DNA of 64,000 nucleotides from Streptomyces gossypii (GTDB taxonomy: Bacteria > Actinomycetota > Actinomycetes > Streptomycetales > Streptomycetaceae): positions 186,001 through 250,000 of the forward strand of contig NZ_JAJAGO010000005.1 of NCBI RefSeq assembly GCF_025165795.1. Direction: 5' to 3'. Positions within the stretch are counted from its first letter, which is position 1, and every line of letters starts with the position of its first letter. Positions 35,118 through 43,170 of this stretch are shown here, piece by piece. The notes beneath the pieces are model-generated. The model was not told the origin of the DNA and did not search any database. It saw only the letters and a program-made list of their open reading frames with translations. Both the position numbers and the translations under genes were made by a program.

Positions 35118-35888
35118 ATGAGGGAGGTTCGTACTCTGCCGGTCGTCGCCGCGGGTGCGGTGGAGATGCCGTCCGGCATCCAGGGGTATGACGAGGTCGT
35201 CGCGTGCGACACCACCTGGGGCGAGCACTCCCATGCCTTCCACGAGCTGCTCTGGAATGAGCGCGGAGCGTCCACCGCCGTGGTCGGGGCCCGGGTCTGG
35301 ACGATCACGCCTTCCCTGGGGCTGTGGATGCCCGCCGGCACGCTGCACTCCGGTTCGGCGGTGGCCGGGACGTGGTTCCGGGCCGGGTTCTTCGGTTTCC
35401 ACACGACGCCGTCCCTCTCGGACGTACCGGTGACCGTCGAGATCACCCCGCTGCTGCGGCTGCTGCTCGAACGGCTCGGTGAGCCGCGGCTGTCCCCCGC
35501 CTCCCGTGCGACCACGGAGGCGATGATCCTCGACGCGGTCGAACCGTCGCCCCGCGAACTGCTCGTGCACGCACCCACGTCGGCATTCCTGCGTCCGGTC
35601 GCCGCGGCACTCCGGGAGAATCCGGGTGACCAGCGCACGCTCGGGGACTGGGCGGCGGAGCTGGGGGTGAGCACCCGCACTGTCACGCGCGCCTTCAACG
35701 CGGAGACCGGCACCAGTTTCGCGCGCTGGGTCGCGGCGGTCCGGGCTCAGCACGCTGTCGCTCTCCTCGCTCTCGGCTGGGAGGTGGAGGCCGTGGCGGA
35801 GCAGGTCGGCTACCGGTCCGCGAGTGCGTTCGGGGCTGCGTTCCGGCGGACGACCGGGCTTACTCCGGGCACGTTCCGAGCGTCCTGA
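35118..35888 (+). CDS. AraC-family transcriptional regulator (cupin plus HTH)
   Basis: 256 aa. N-terminal cupin sensor (TWGEHSHAFHELLWNERG, WMPAGTLHSG) and C-terminal double helix-turn-helix (LGDWAAELGVSTRTVTRAF, VAEQVGYRSASAFGAAF, LTPGTF). ATG 35118; a GTG at 35109 is an alternative. It lies 245 bp upstream of the iron-uptake operon on the same strand and may control it. Confidence 0.9.
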   Translation: MREVRTLPVVAAGAVEMPSGIQGYDEVVACDTTWGEHSHAFHELLWNERGASTAVVGARVWTITPSLGLWMPAGTLHSGSAVAGTWFRAGFFGFHTTPSLSDVPVTVEITPLLRLLLERLGEPRLSPASRATTEAMILDAVEPSPRELLVHAPTSAFLRPVAAALRENPGDQRTLGDWAAELGVSTRTVTRAFNAETGTSFARWVAAVRAQHAVALLALGWEVEAVAEQVGYRSASAFGAAFRRTTGLTPGTFRAS

Positions 35889-36012
35889 GCATCACCTTCG
35901 AGCACACCCACGCGGCATGCTTCCTTCCCGTCTGCCGGGCTTCATGTCCCGATCGCTATATCGGTTGTCTCATAAGGCCGATTGCGACACCTGTGCAACT
36001 TACTTAGGATGC

Positions 36013-36031
36013 CAAGGTAAGCCTTACCTAA
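36013..36031. promoter_or_regulatory. Iron box (DmdR/IdeR-type operator)
   Basis: CAAGGTAAGCCTTACCTAA is a near-perfect 19-bp palindrome matching the actinobacterial iron-box consensus (complement TTAGGTAAGGCTTACCTTG). It lies 102 bases before the siderophore-binding-protein gene, so the operon should be repressed when iron is sufficient. Confidence 0.85.
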
Positions 36032-36132
36032 GTATCGCGCGGTGCGGTGCACACTCCACGACGGCATTCCCGGGACCCCCGGCGTGCGAGGACCAGCACC
36101 TCCGGCATCCGGACAAGTGGAGTGACGAACTC

Positions 36133-37185
36133 ATGCGTGCACATCGCCTACGGCTGTCTGCCACGGCAGCCGCTCTCCTGACGCTCGCGGCATGTGGCGG
36201 TTCGTCCGCCGCCGACGAGGAGGGCAAGGACAACGGCAGGGATTCGGGGAGTTCCTCGGCCGGGTTCCCGATCACGATCAAGCACGCCCTGGGCAGCACG
36301 ACCGTCGAGGAGGAGCCGAAGCGCGTCGCCACCGTGAACTGGGCCAACCAGGAGGTCCCGCTGGCACTCGGTGTGGTCCCGGTCGGCATGGCCTCCGCCG
36401 ACTTCGGCGACGACGACGATGACGGCGTCCTGCCCTGGGTGGAGAAGCGGCTCAAGCAACTGGACGCGAAGACGCCGACCCTGTTCGACGAGACCGACGG
36501 CATCGACTTCGAAGCGGTCGCCGGCACCAAGCCCGACGTCATCCTGGCCGCCTACTCCGGGCTGACCGAGAAGGACTACGACACGCTGAGCCGGATAGCG
36601 CCCGTGGTGGCCTATCCGGACGCCCCGTGGTCGACTTCGTGGCGCGACGTCATCCGGATGAACAGCAAAGCCATCGGCCTGGCCGACAAGGGCGACGAAC
36701 TGGTCGGAGAGCTTGACGCCGACATCAAGCGGACGGTCGCCAAGTACCCGCAGCTGAAGGGGAAGTCGGCGATGTTCATGACGCACGTCGACGCCGGGGA
36801 CGTGAGCAAGGTCGGTTTCTACACGGCGCACGACACCCGGGTCCAGTTCCTGAACGACCTCGGCCTGAAGACTCCGGGCAGCATCGCGAAGGCGTCCGAG
36901 GGCACGAAGAAGTTCTCGCTGACGCAGAGCGCCGAGAAGATCGACACGTTCGACGACGTGGACATCGTCACCGGGTACGGCGACGAGAAGGGCAAGCTGC
37001 TCAGAACACTCCGGAAGGACGCGCTGCTGTCGAAGATGCCCGCCATCGAGCGCGGCTCGGCCTACCTGCTGCCCGGCAGTTCCTCGCCGCTGGCCACTGC
37101 GGCCAATCCGACGCCGCTGTCCCTGACGTGGGTCCTCGAAGACTACGTCGCGGCGCTCGCCGAGGCCGCGGACAAGGTCAAGTGA
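36133..37185 (+). CDS. Ferric-siderophore ABC transporter binding lipoprotein
   Basis: 350 aa, FecB/FepB class. Lipoprotein signal RLSATAAALLTLAAC; mature domain begins ITIKHALGSTTV then EEPKRVATVNWANQEVPLALG, typical of siderophore binders. It contains an acidic DFGDDDDDG loop. ATG 36133 follows GTGGAG. Under an iron box and overlapping the first permease by 4 bases. Confidence 0.94.
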   Translation: MRAHRLRLSATAAALLTLAACGGSSAADEEGKDNGRDSGSSSAGFPITIKHALGSTTVEEEPKRVATVNWANQEVPLALGVVPVGMASADFGDDDDDGVLPWVEKRLKQLDAKTPTLFDETDGIDFEAVAGTKPDVILAAYSGLTEKDYDTLSRIAPVVAYPDAPWSTSWRDVIRMNSKAIGLADKGDELVGELDADIKRTVAKYPQLKGKSAMFMTHVDAGDVSKVGFYTAHDTRVQFLNDLGLKTPGSIAKASEGTKKFSLTQSAEKIDTFDDVDIVTGYGDEKGKLLRTLRKDALLSKMPAIERGSAYLLPGSSSPLATAANPTPLSLTWVLEDYVAALAEAADKVK

Positions 37186-38255
37186 CGGATCAGGTGACGG
37201 CGGTCGCCACTCGCCACCTGCCGGACGCGCCGGACGCCCCCGCGCCGCGGCGGCGTCCGGCGCGGGTGCGGGTGCGGGTGCTGTGCCTGCTCGCCGCGAT
37301 CCTGGTGCTCGCCGCCCTGATGCTGGCCTCCCTGGCCTTCGGCACCCGGGACATCCCCTTGTCCGACGTGTGGTCCGCGCTCGGCGGGGCCGACGCCTCC
37401 CTGGGCCAGGCGGCGGCGAGCAAGCGGATCCCCCGTACGGTGCTCGCGGTGCTGATCGGCGCGGCGCTCGGCCTGGCGGGTGCCGTCATGCAGGGCGTCA
37501 CGCGCAATCCGCTGGCCGACCCGGGCATCCTCGGCGTCAACATGGGAGCCTCGCTCGCCGTCGTCACGGCGGTCGCGTACTTCGGGCTCTCCTCGCCCAT
37601 CGGCTACATCTGGACCGCCATGGCGGGCGCGGCGCTCGCGGCAGTCTTCGTCTACACGGTCGGAACCCTCGGCCGAGGCGGCGCCACCCCGCTGAAGCTC
37701 GCGCTCGCCGGGGCGGCCACCTCCGCCGCGTTCGCGTCACTTGTCACCGCCGTCGTACTGCCCCGCAACGACATCGCCGGCGGCTTCCGGCTCTGGCAGA
37801 TCGGCGGCGTGGGCGGCGCCTCCTTCGAACGCACCGGACAGGTCGCGCCGTTCCTCGCGGCGGGCTTCGTGATCTGCCTGCTGTCGGCCCGGTCGCTGAA
37901 CTCGCTCGCCCTCGGCGACGAGCTCGCGGCCGGCATCGGAGAGCGCGTCGCCGTGGCGCGTGCCGTCGCCGCGCTCGGCGCGGTGGTGCTGTGCGGGGCG
38001 GCGACCGCGGTGGCCGGGCCGATCGGCTTCGTCGGCCTCGTCGTCCCGCACACCTGCCGGCTGCTCGTCGGTGTGGACCACCGGTGGCTGCTGCCGTTGG
38101 CCGCGCTGCTGGGCGCGTCGCTGCTCACCGCCGCCGACGTGGTCGGACGGGTGGTGGCCCGTCCGGCGGAGGTCGACGTGGGCATCGTCACCGCCCTGGT
38201 CGGCGCCCCCTTCTTCATCTGGATCGTCCGCAGGCAGAAGGTGCGAGCCCTGTGA
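37182..38255 (+). CDS. FecCD-family siderophore permease 1
   Basis: 357 aa, eight to ten membrane helices. FecCD signatures: RIPRTVLAVLIGAALGLAGA, RNPLADPGILGVNMGASLAV and GPIGFVGLVVPHTCRLLVG. GTG 37182 overlaps the binding-protein stop. Forms the membrane channel with permease 2. Confidence 0.95.
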   Translation: MTDQVTAVATRHLPDAPDAPAPRRRPARVRVRVLCLLAAILVLAALMLASLAFGTRDIPLSDVWSALGGADASLGQAAASKRIPRTVLAVLIGAALGLAGAVMQGVTRNPLADPGILGVNMGASLAVVTAVAYFGLSSPIGYIWTAMAGAALAAVFVYTVGTLGRGGATPLKLALAGAATSAAFASLVTAVVLPRNDIAGGFRLWQIGGVGGASFERTGQVAPFLAAGFVICLLSARSLNSLALGDELAAGIGERVAVARAVAALGAVVLCGAATAVAGPIGFVGLVVPHTCRLLVGVDHRWLLPLAALLGASLLTAADVVGRVVARPAEVDVGIVTALVGAPFFIWIVRRQKVRAL

Positions 38256-39304
38256 GCGCAGACACCCTCACCCAGCCGCCCGCCGTCCGGGCCGTGTCAC
38301 GTGGCCGCGCCCGGCGCGCGCTGCGGCGGCGTACGGTCGCAGCGGTGCTGACCCTCCTCGTGGTCGCCGTGTTCACCGTGTCACTGATGGCCGGCGACAC
38401 CTTCTATCCGCTCGACGACGTGCTCCGGGTGGTCCGCGGAGAGCAGGTTCCGGGGGCGTCCTTCACTGTCGGGCGGCTGCGGCTGCCGCGGGCGGTGCTC
38501 GCCGTGGTGGCAGGCTTCAGCTTCGGCCTGGCGGGGGTCACCTTCCAGACGATGCTGCGCAATCCGCTCGCCAGCCCGGACGTCATCGGCATCAGTTCGG
38601 GCGCGAGCGCCGCCGCGGCCGTGGCGATCGTCACGCTTTCCCTCGACGAGACGCAGGTGTCGGTCCTCGCGGTCGTCGCCGCACTCGTGGTGGCCCTGCT
38701 CGTGTACCTCCTCGCCTTCAAGGACGGCGTGGTGGGCATCCGGCTCATCCTGATCGGCATCGGGATCTCCGCGATGCTCGACAGCGTCATCTCCTACGTC
38801 CTGTCGCAGGCCGCCGAATGGGACCTCCAGGAGGCGACACGCTGGCTGACCGGCAGTCTCAACAACGCCGCCTGGAAGGAGACCCTGCCCGCACTCGTCG
38901 CCCTGGCCGTGCTCGGCCCGGTACTCCTGGCCCAGGCGCGCAGCCTCTCCGCGATGCAACTCGGTGACGACACCGCCTCCGCCCTCGGCGTACGCACCGA
39001 ACGCACCCGCATCACGGTGATCGTCGCCGCCGTCGTACTGATCGCCTTCGCCACCGCGGCGGCCGGCCCCATCGCGTTCGTCGCGTTCCTGTCCGGACCC
39101 ATCGCGGCGCGGCTGGTCGGGCCGGGCGGGTCGCTGCTGATGCCCGCGGGGCTCGTCGGCTCCCTGCTCGTCCTCGTCGCCGACTTCGCCGGCCAGAACG
39201 CTCTCGGCACCCGCCTGCCCGTGGGCGTCGTCACCGGCGTGCTCGGCGCCCCCTACCTCATCTACCTGATCGTCCGCACCAACCGGACGGGAGGCTCCCT
39301 GTGA
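38252..39304 (+). CDS. FecCD-family siderophore permease 2
   Basis: 350 aa. FecCD signatures RLPRAVLAVVAGFSFGLAGV, RNPLASPDVIGISSGASAAA and GPIAFVAFLSGPIAARLVG. GTG 38252 overlaps the previous stop by 4 bases. Confidence 0.95.
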   Translation: MSADTLTQPPAVRAVSRGRARRALRRRTVAAVLTLLVVAVFTVSLMAGDTFYPLDDVLRVVRGEQVPGASFTVGRLRLPRAVLAVVAGFSFGLAGVTFQTMLRNPLASPDVIGISSGASAAAAVAIVTLSLDETQVSVLAVVAALVVALLVYLLAFKDGVVGIRLILIGIGISAMLDSVISYVLSQAAEWDLQEATRWLTGSLNNAAWKETLPALVALAVLGPVLLAQARSLSAMQLGDDTASALGVRTERTRITVIVAAVVLIAFATAAAGPIAFVAFLSGPIAARLVGPGGSLLMPAGLVGSLLVLVADFAGQNALGTRLPVGVVTGVLGAPYLIYLIVRTNRTGGSL

Positions 39305-40131
39305 CCACGCATCACTCCCTGGCCGCCGAGGGGCTCAGCCTCGGCTACGGCGACCGCACCGTCATCGACTCCCTCGACCTGGTCGTCCCGCCCGGCCGGA
39401 TCACCGCGATCGTCGGCGCCAACGCCTGCGGCAAGTCGACGCTGCTGCGCTCCATGTCCCGGCTGCTGGCTCCCCGTACCGGCCGCGTCGTCCTGGACGG
39501 CAAGGAGGTGCACCGGATGCCCGCCAGGCAACTGGCACGCACACTCGGCCTGCTGCCGCAGTCACCGGTGGCACCCGAGGGCATCATCGTCGGCGACCTC
39601 GTCGGCCGGGGCCGCCACCCGCACCAGGGGATGTTCTCCCGCTGGAACGCCGAGGACGACGCGGCCGTGGCGGCAGCCCTCGAAACGACGGGCACCACCC
39701 CGCTCGCCGACCGTGCCATGGACGAGCTGTCCGGGGGGCAGCGCCAGCGCGTGTGGATCGCGATGGCGCTCGCCCAGCACACCGACATCCTCCTGCTCGA
39801 CGAGCCCACCACCTTCCTCGACGCCAGCCACCAGGTCGAGGTCCTCGACCTCCTGACCGACCTGAACCAGGCGCGGGGTACCACCGTCGTCATGGTCCTG
39901 CACGACCTCAACCTCGCCGCCCGGTACGCGGACCACATCCTCGCGCTCGCCGAGGGCCGGCTGCATGCGTCCGGCCCTCCGGCCGAGGTGCTGAGCGAGG
40001 ACACGGTGCGCGCGGTGTTCGGCCTCGACAGCCGCATCATCGAGGACCCGGTGTCGGGGCGGCCGCTGATGCTGCCGATCGGGCGCCACCATGTCAGGCC
40101 GCCCCAGGCCGCGTCCTCGGCGGGCAGGTGA
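39301..40131 (+). CDS. Ferric-siderophore ABC transporter ATPase (FepC type)
   Basis: 276 aa. Walker A GANACGKST (residues ~38-46), signature LSGGQRQRVWIAMALAQ, Walker B ILLLDEPTTFLD and H-loop VLHDLNLAARYAD. Ala-Cys in the P-loop is common in FepC-like proteins. GTG 39301 overlaps permease 2. Unlike the sugar importers in this window, this operon carries its own ATPase. Confidence 0.96.
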   Translation: MTTHHSLAAEGLSLGYGDRTVIDSLDLVVPPGRITAIVGANACGKSTLLRSMSRLLAPRTGRVVLDGKEVHRMPARQLARTLGLLPQSPVAPEGIIVGDLVGRGRHPHQGMFSRWNAEDDAAVAAALETTGTTPLADRAMDELSGGQRQRVWIAMALAQHTDILLLDEPTTFLDASHQVEVLDLLTDLNQARGTTVVMVLHDLNLAARYADHILALAEGRLHASGPPAEVLSEDTVRAVFGLDSRIIEDPVSGRPLMLPIGRHHVRPPQAASSAGR

Positions 40132-40189
40132 CCGGGCCGCCTGTGCCCGACCCGCCTCCGAGCGCCCGCCACTCACCGCAGGAGTTCAT

Positions 40190-40816
40190 GTGCCCCGCAC
40201 CCCCGCCGCCACCACGCATCCCACTCCCACGCCGCCCGCGCCCGCTTCCGCCGACGGCCGGTCCACCACATCCAGGGCCGGCCTCACCGTGCTGCGCTCA
40301 CGCACCGAACTGCGGGAACTACTCGACGAGCCGCACCCCGTCGTGATCGACAAAGTGCACGACCAGCTCACCGACGAGGACACCGGCATCCTCGCCCGCT
40401 CGCCGTTCTGCCTCCTCGCCACCTCCGACGCACACGGCACCTGCGACGTCTCCCCTCGCGGTGACGCCCCGGGCTTCACCCATGTCGTGGATCCGAGCAC
40501 GCTGGCACTGCCCGAACGCCCCGGGAACCGGCGCGGCGACAGCCTGCACAACATCCTCGACAACCCGCACGCCGGACTGCTCCACCTCGTACCCGGCAGC
40601 CGTGACGTCCTGCGGATCAACGGCAGGGCCCGCATCCTCACCGACGCCCCCTTCTTCGACGCCATGGCCGATGCGGGCCGACGCCCGGCACTCGCCCTGC
40701 TCGTCGAGATCGAGGAGATCTACCGGCACTGCCCCCAGTCCCTGCACCGCTCCCGGCTGTGGGACGTGCCTGTGTTCCTCCACCGGTCGGTTGCCTCCGC
40801 CGAGGTCCACGAGTGA
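40190..40816 (+). CDS. Pyridoxamine 5'-phosphate oxidase-like flavoprotein
   Basis: 208 aa of the MSMEG_1061-like FMN-binding split-barrel family: ARSPFCLLATSDAHGTCDVS and RGDAPGFTHVVDPSTLALPE. GTG 40190 follows CAGGAG; an overlapping out-of-frame ATG at 40188 is rejected. As the last gene after an iron importer it may take part in ferric-siderophore reduction, an inference from position only. Confidence 0.85.
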   Translation: MPRTPAATTHPTPTPPAPASADGRSTTSRAGLTVLRSRTELRELLDEPHPVVIDKVHDQLTDEDTGILARSPFCLLATSDAHGTCDVSPRGDAPGFTHVVDPSTLALPERPGNRRGDSLHNILDNPHAGLLHLVPGSRDVLRINGRARILTDAPFFDAMADAGRRPALALLVEIEEIYRHCPQSLHRSRLWDVPVFLHRSVASAEVHE

Positions 40817-40911
40817 CGCGAATACACCTGGGCAGGTCGTCACGTTGCCCCCGCTCTCACCTTGCGCTGAGACATGAGCCACGCGGCGCGCTCGTTGCCC
40901 GCACCACTGGG

Positions 40912-43170
40912 CTACGCCTTGCCTGCGGTGCCGAGCAGGGCGTCGAGGAACGGGCTGGGCTTTCCGTGCCAGAAGACGTCCAGAGTGTCCCGTGCGCGCG
41001 TAGCGGCGACGAACAGGAGCGAGCGGGCTCGTTGCAGGTCCCGCCGATGGCGGACCGGGTCCGTCTGGCGCCTGCGCTGGATCTCCTCGCGGGGCACCAG
41101 GCCGTCACTCGCGCCGGCGATGATCATGTGCTGGTACTCCAGCCCCTTGAAGCGGAACATCGTGCCGATGTGGACGCCGCCGTCACCGCGGGGGCCGTCG
41201 GGGCCGATCTCCACCAGTCGGATGCCGTGCTGGTGCAGCGTCGCCGCGGCCTCCGTGACCATCTGGTTCGTGGGCACCGCGATGGCGATCTGCTCGTGCG
41301 GAACGTCCCCCAGGGAGGCGATCAACTCGGCGATCGCCTCACGCTCCGCCTCCCAGTCGGGAAGACCGTGCATCTGGGGAACACCGCCGCTGAGGACCGA
41401 CCGGTATCCGGCGAGCGTCTCGTCACTGCCGTCGAGGTCGTCGTACTTCTCCTCGCCGAGGACCTGGAGCGCGGAGAGGAGGATCTGCCGGGTCGTGCGG
41501 TAGCTCAGCGAGAGCCGCGACGAGCGGCCGCGGATGTTGATGCCGAGGCTGCCCAGCGTCACCTGGTTCTTGTAGATCCGCTGGTGGGTGTCCCCGACGA
41601 GGAACATGTCGTTGCGGTCGGGGGCGACCATGGAGCGCAGCATCTTCCAGTGGGCGGGGCGCAGGTCCTGCGCCTCGTCCACGACGATGTGCCGGTAACG
41701 GTAGCGAAGCCAGCCGCCCGAGCCGTCCTGGAGATGGATGTTCTGGAGACCACCGGCTTCCTCCTGCTGCCGGGCGATGTTCTCGATACGGCGGGCCCGT
41801 GCACGCTCCAGCTGGGCTGCCCGCTCGGCCACCTGATCCCAGGTCTGCATGCTCTGCCGGTCCAGGCGCTGCGTGAACTGCTCCGTGAGCTGCCAGATCG
41901 CGGCCCGGTCCGCGCGGGTGACCGTCCGTCCCCGGCCCGCCCGCCGGGCGCGGAAGTACTCGGTGCGCGAGGCGATGGCCTGGCCGAGGACGACCTGGGC
42001 CCACTCGTCCTGGAGGAACTCCGCGTCCCACCGGTCCTCGCCGAGTTCGTCGAGGAGCGCGCGCCACTCCCGCACCGCTTGGTTGTCGTCGATGAGCCGC
42101 TTATGGTTTCCGGGTTCGGCCTCCCGCACGGCCCCCAGCGAGAGCTTGTCGACGTGGCTGATGTCCACCCGTGACAGCAGGTCTTCGCCGCCGAGCGCCA
42201 GCAGACGTGAGCGGAGGTCGGCTGCGAGGTTCTTGTTGAACGTGGTGAGCAGCACGGGCTTGCTATGTCCCGGGGGCAGTTGGTCCACCAGGTGTTTGAC
42301 GCGGTGCAGGGCGACGATGGTCTTGCCGGTGCCGGGTCCGCCGCCGGCGCGCGCCGGGCCGTTGTAGTCGCGAGAGACCAGCTTGGACTGCGTGGGGTGC
42401 AGGAAGACCTTCCACCGGCCGAAGTCCTCACCTTCGAGGGCTTCGCGGAGCTTGTCGTCCGTGGTGGTGACGACGGTGGCCGGACGGGAGGCAGCGGCCA
42501 CGAAGTCGTCCGTGTCGACGGGCTCGGTGGCCGCGACGGGAGCCGTGACCTGGTCGAGCACCTCGTCGTAGGGCTTGCCGTCGTGGAGGCTGAGCAGCAC
42601 CTCGCCGGTGAGCTGCGGCGCATACATGACCAGGCCGAGCAGCTGGTCCTCGGTCGTCAGCGCCCGGACGACGGGCAGGAGCGTACCCGTGACGCCCAGG
42701 TCGGTGAGCTGTTCGTCGGACCATGCCGAGAACATCATGGGTGGTGCCTGCGCTGCGGCCGCCTGCTGGGGTGCGGGTGCCGGGGCCGTTTCCGGCGTGG
42801 GCACCGCGGCCTCAGTGGGAAGGACGCGTTCCTGGACGGTCTTGAGGTCGATGTACTCGATGCCGCCGCTGACCGGGTTGACGGTGATGCGGCTGAGGTG
42901 GTCGTAGACGTCCTTGCGGTGCTTGACGGAGACGATCAGCCAGTCGTCTTCGGCCAGGCGCAGCAGCAAGGCCCGGTACTCGTCGTTGACGCGGGCGGAG
43001 AACAGCTTGTCGTGCCCCGTGAGCTGTTTCAGGCGCAACCCCGGTGAGTCCGGGTTGGTGCGGAACTTGTGCTGGAAATCGTAGATCGCACCTTTGACCG
43101 GGCGGGGGAGTCGGAGGATCTCCTTGTCCGCCTTGTCGAGCAGGCGCAGAGTCACGTTCGTGCCGCTCAC
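40912..43170 (-). CDS. SF1 (UvrD/Rep-like) helicase with N-terminal RelE-like domain
   Basis: 752 aa. Residues 1-100 resemble a RelE/ParE-type toxin fold: GLRLKQLTGHDKLFSARVND followed by EYRALLLRLAEDDWLIVSVK and HRKDVYDHL. A linker rich in Pro/Ala follows. SF1 motifs: GGGPGTGKT (~280), VVDEAQDLRPAHW (~497), SLSYRTTRQI and VAATRARDTLDVFW (~727). The nuclease-toxin catalytic residues cannot be judged by eye; the domain may dock to RNA, ribosome or a partner. GTG 43170 overlaps the DUF1998 helicase stop (GTGA), so the two are one operon, probably genome defence. Confidence 0.88.
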   Translation of the reverse strand: MSGTNVTLRLLDKADKEILRLPRPVKGAIYDFQHKFRTNPDSPGLRLKQLTGHDKLFSARVNDEYRALLLRLAEDDWLIVSVKHRKDVYDHLSRITVNPVSGGIEYIDLKTVQERVLPTEAAVPTPETAPAPAPQQAAAAQAPPMMFSAWSDEQLTDLGVTGTLLPVVRALTTEDQLLGLVMYAPQLTGEVLLSLHDGKPYDEVLDQVTAPVAATEPVDTDDFVAAASRPATVVTTTDDKLREALEGEDFGRWKVFLHPTQSKLVSRDYNGPARAGGGPGTGKTIVALHRVKHLVDQLPPGHSKPVLLTTFNKNLAADLRSRLLALGGEDLLSRVDISHVDKLSLGAVREAEPGNHKRLIDDNQAVREWRALLDELGEDRWDAEFLQDEWAQVVLGQAIASRTEYFRARRAGRGRTVTRADRAAIWQLTEQFTQRLDRQSMQTWDQVAERAAQLERARARRIENIARQQEEAGGLQNIHLQDGSGGWLRYRYRHIVVDEAQDLRPAHWKMLRSMVAPDRNDMFLVGDTHQRIYKNQVTLGSLGINIRGRSSRLSLSYRTTRQILLSALQVLGEEKYDDLDGSDETLAGYRSVLSGGVPQMHGLPDWEAEREAIAELIASLGDVPHEQIAIAVPTNQMVTEAAATLHQHGIRLVEIGPDGPRGDGGVHIGTMFRFKGLEYQHMIIAGASDGLVPREEIQRRRQTDPVRHRRDLQRARSLLFVAATRARDTLDVFWHGKPSPFLDALLGTAGKA

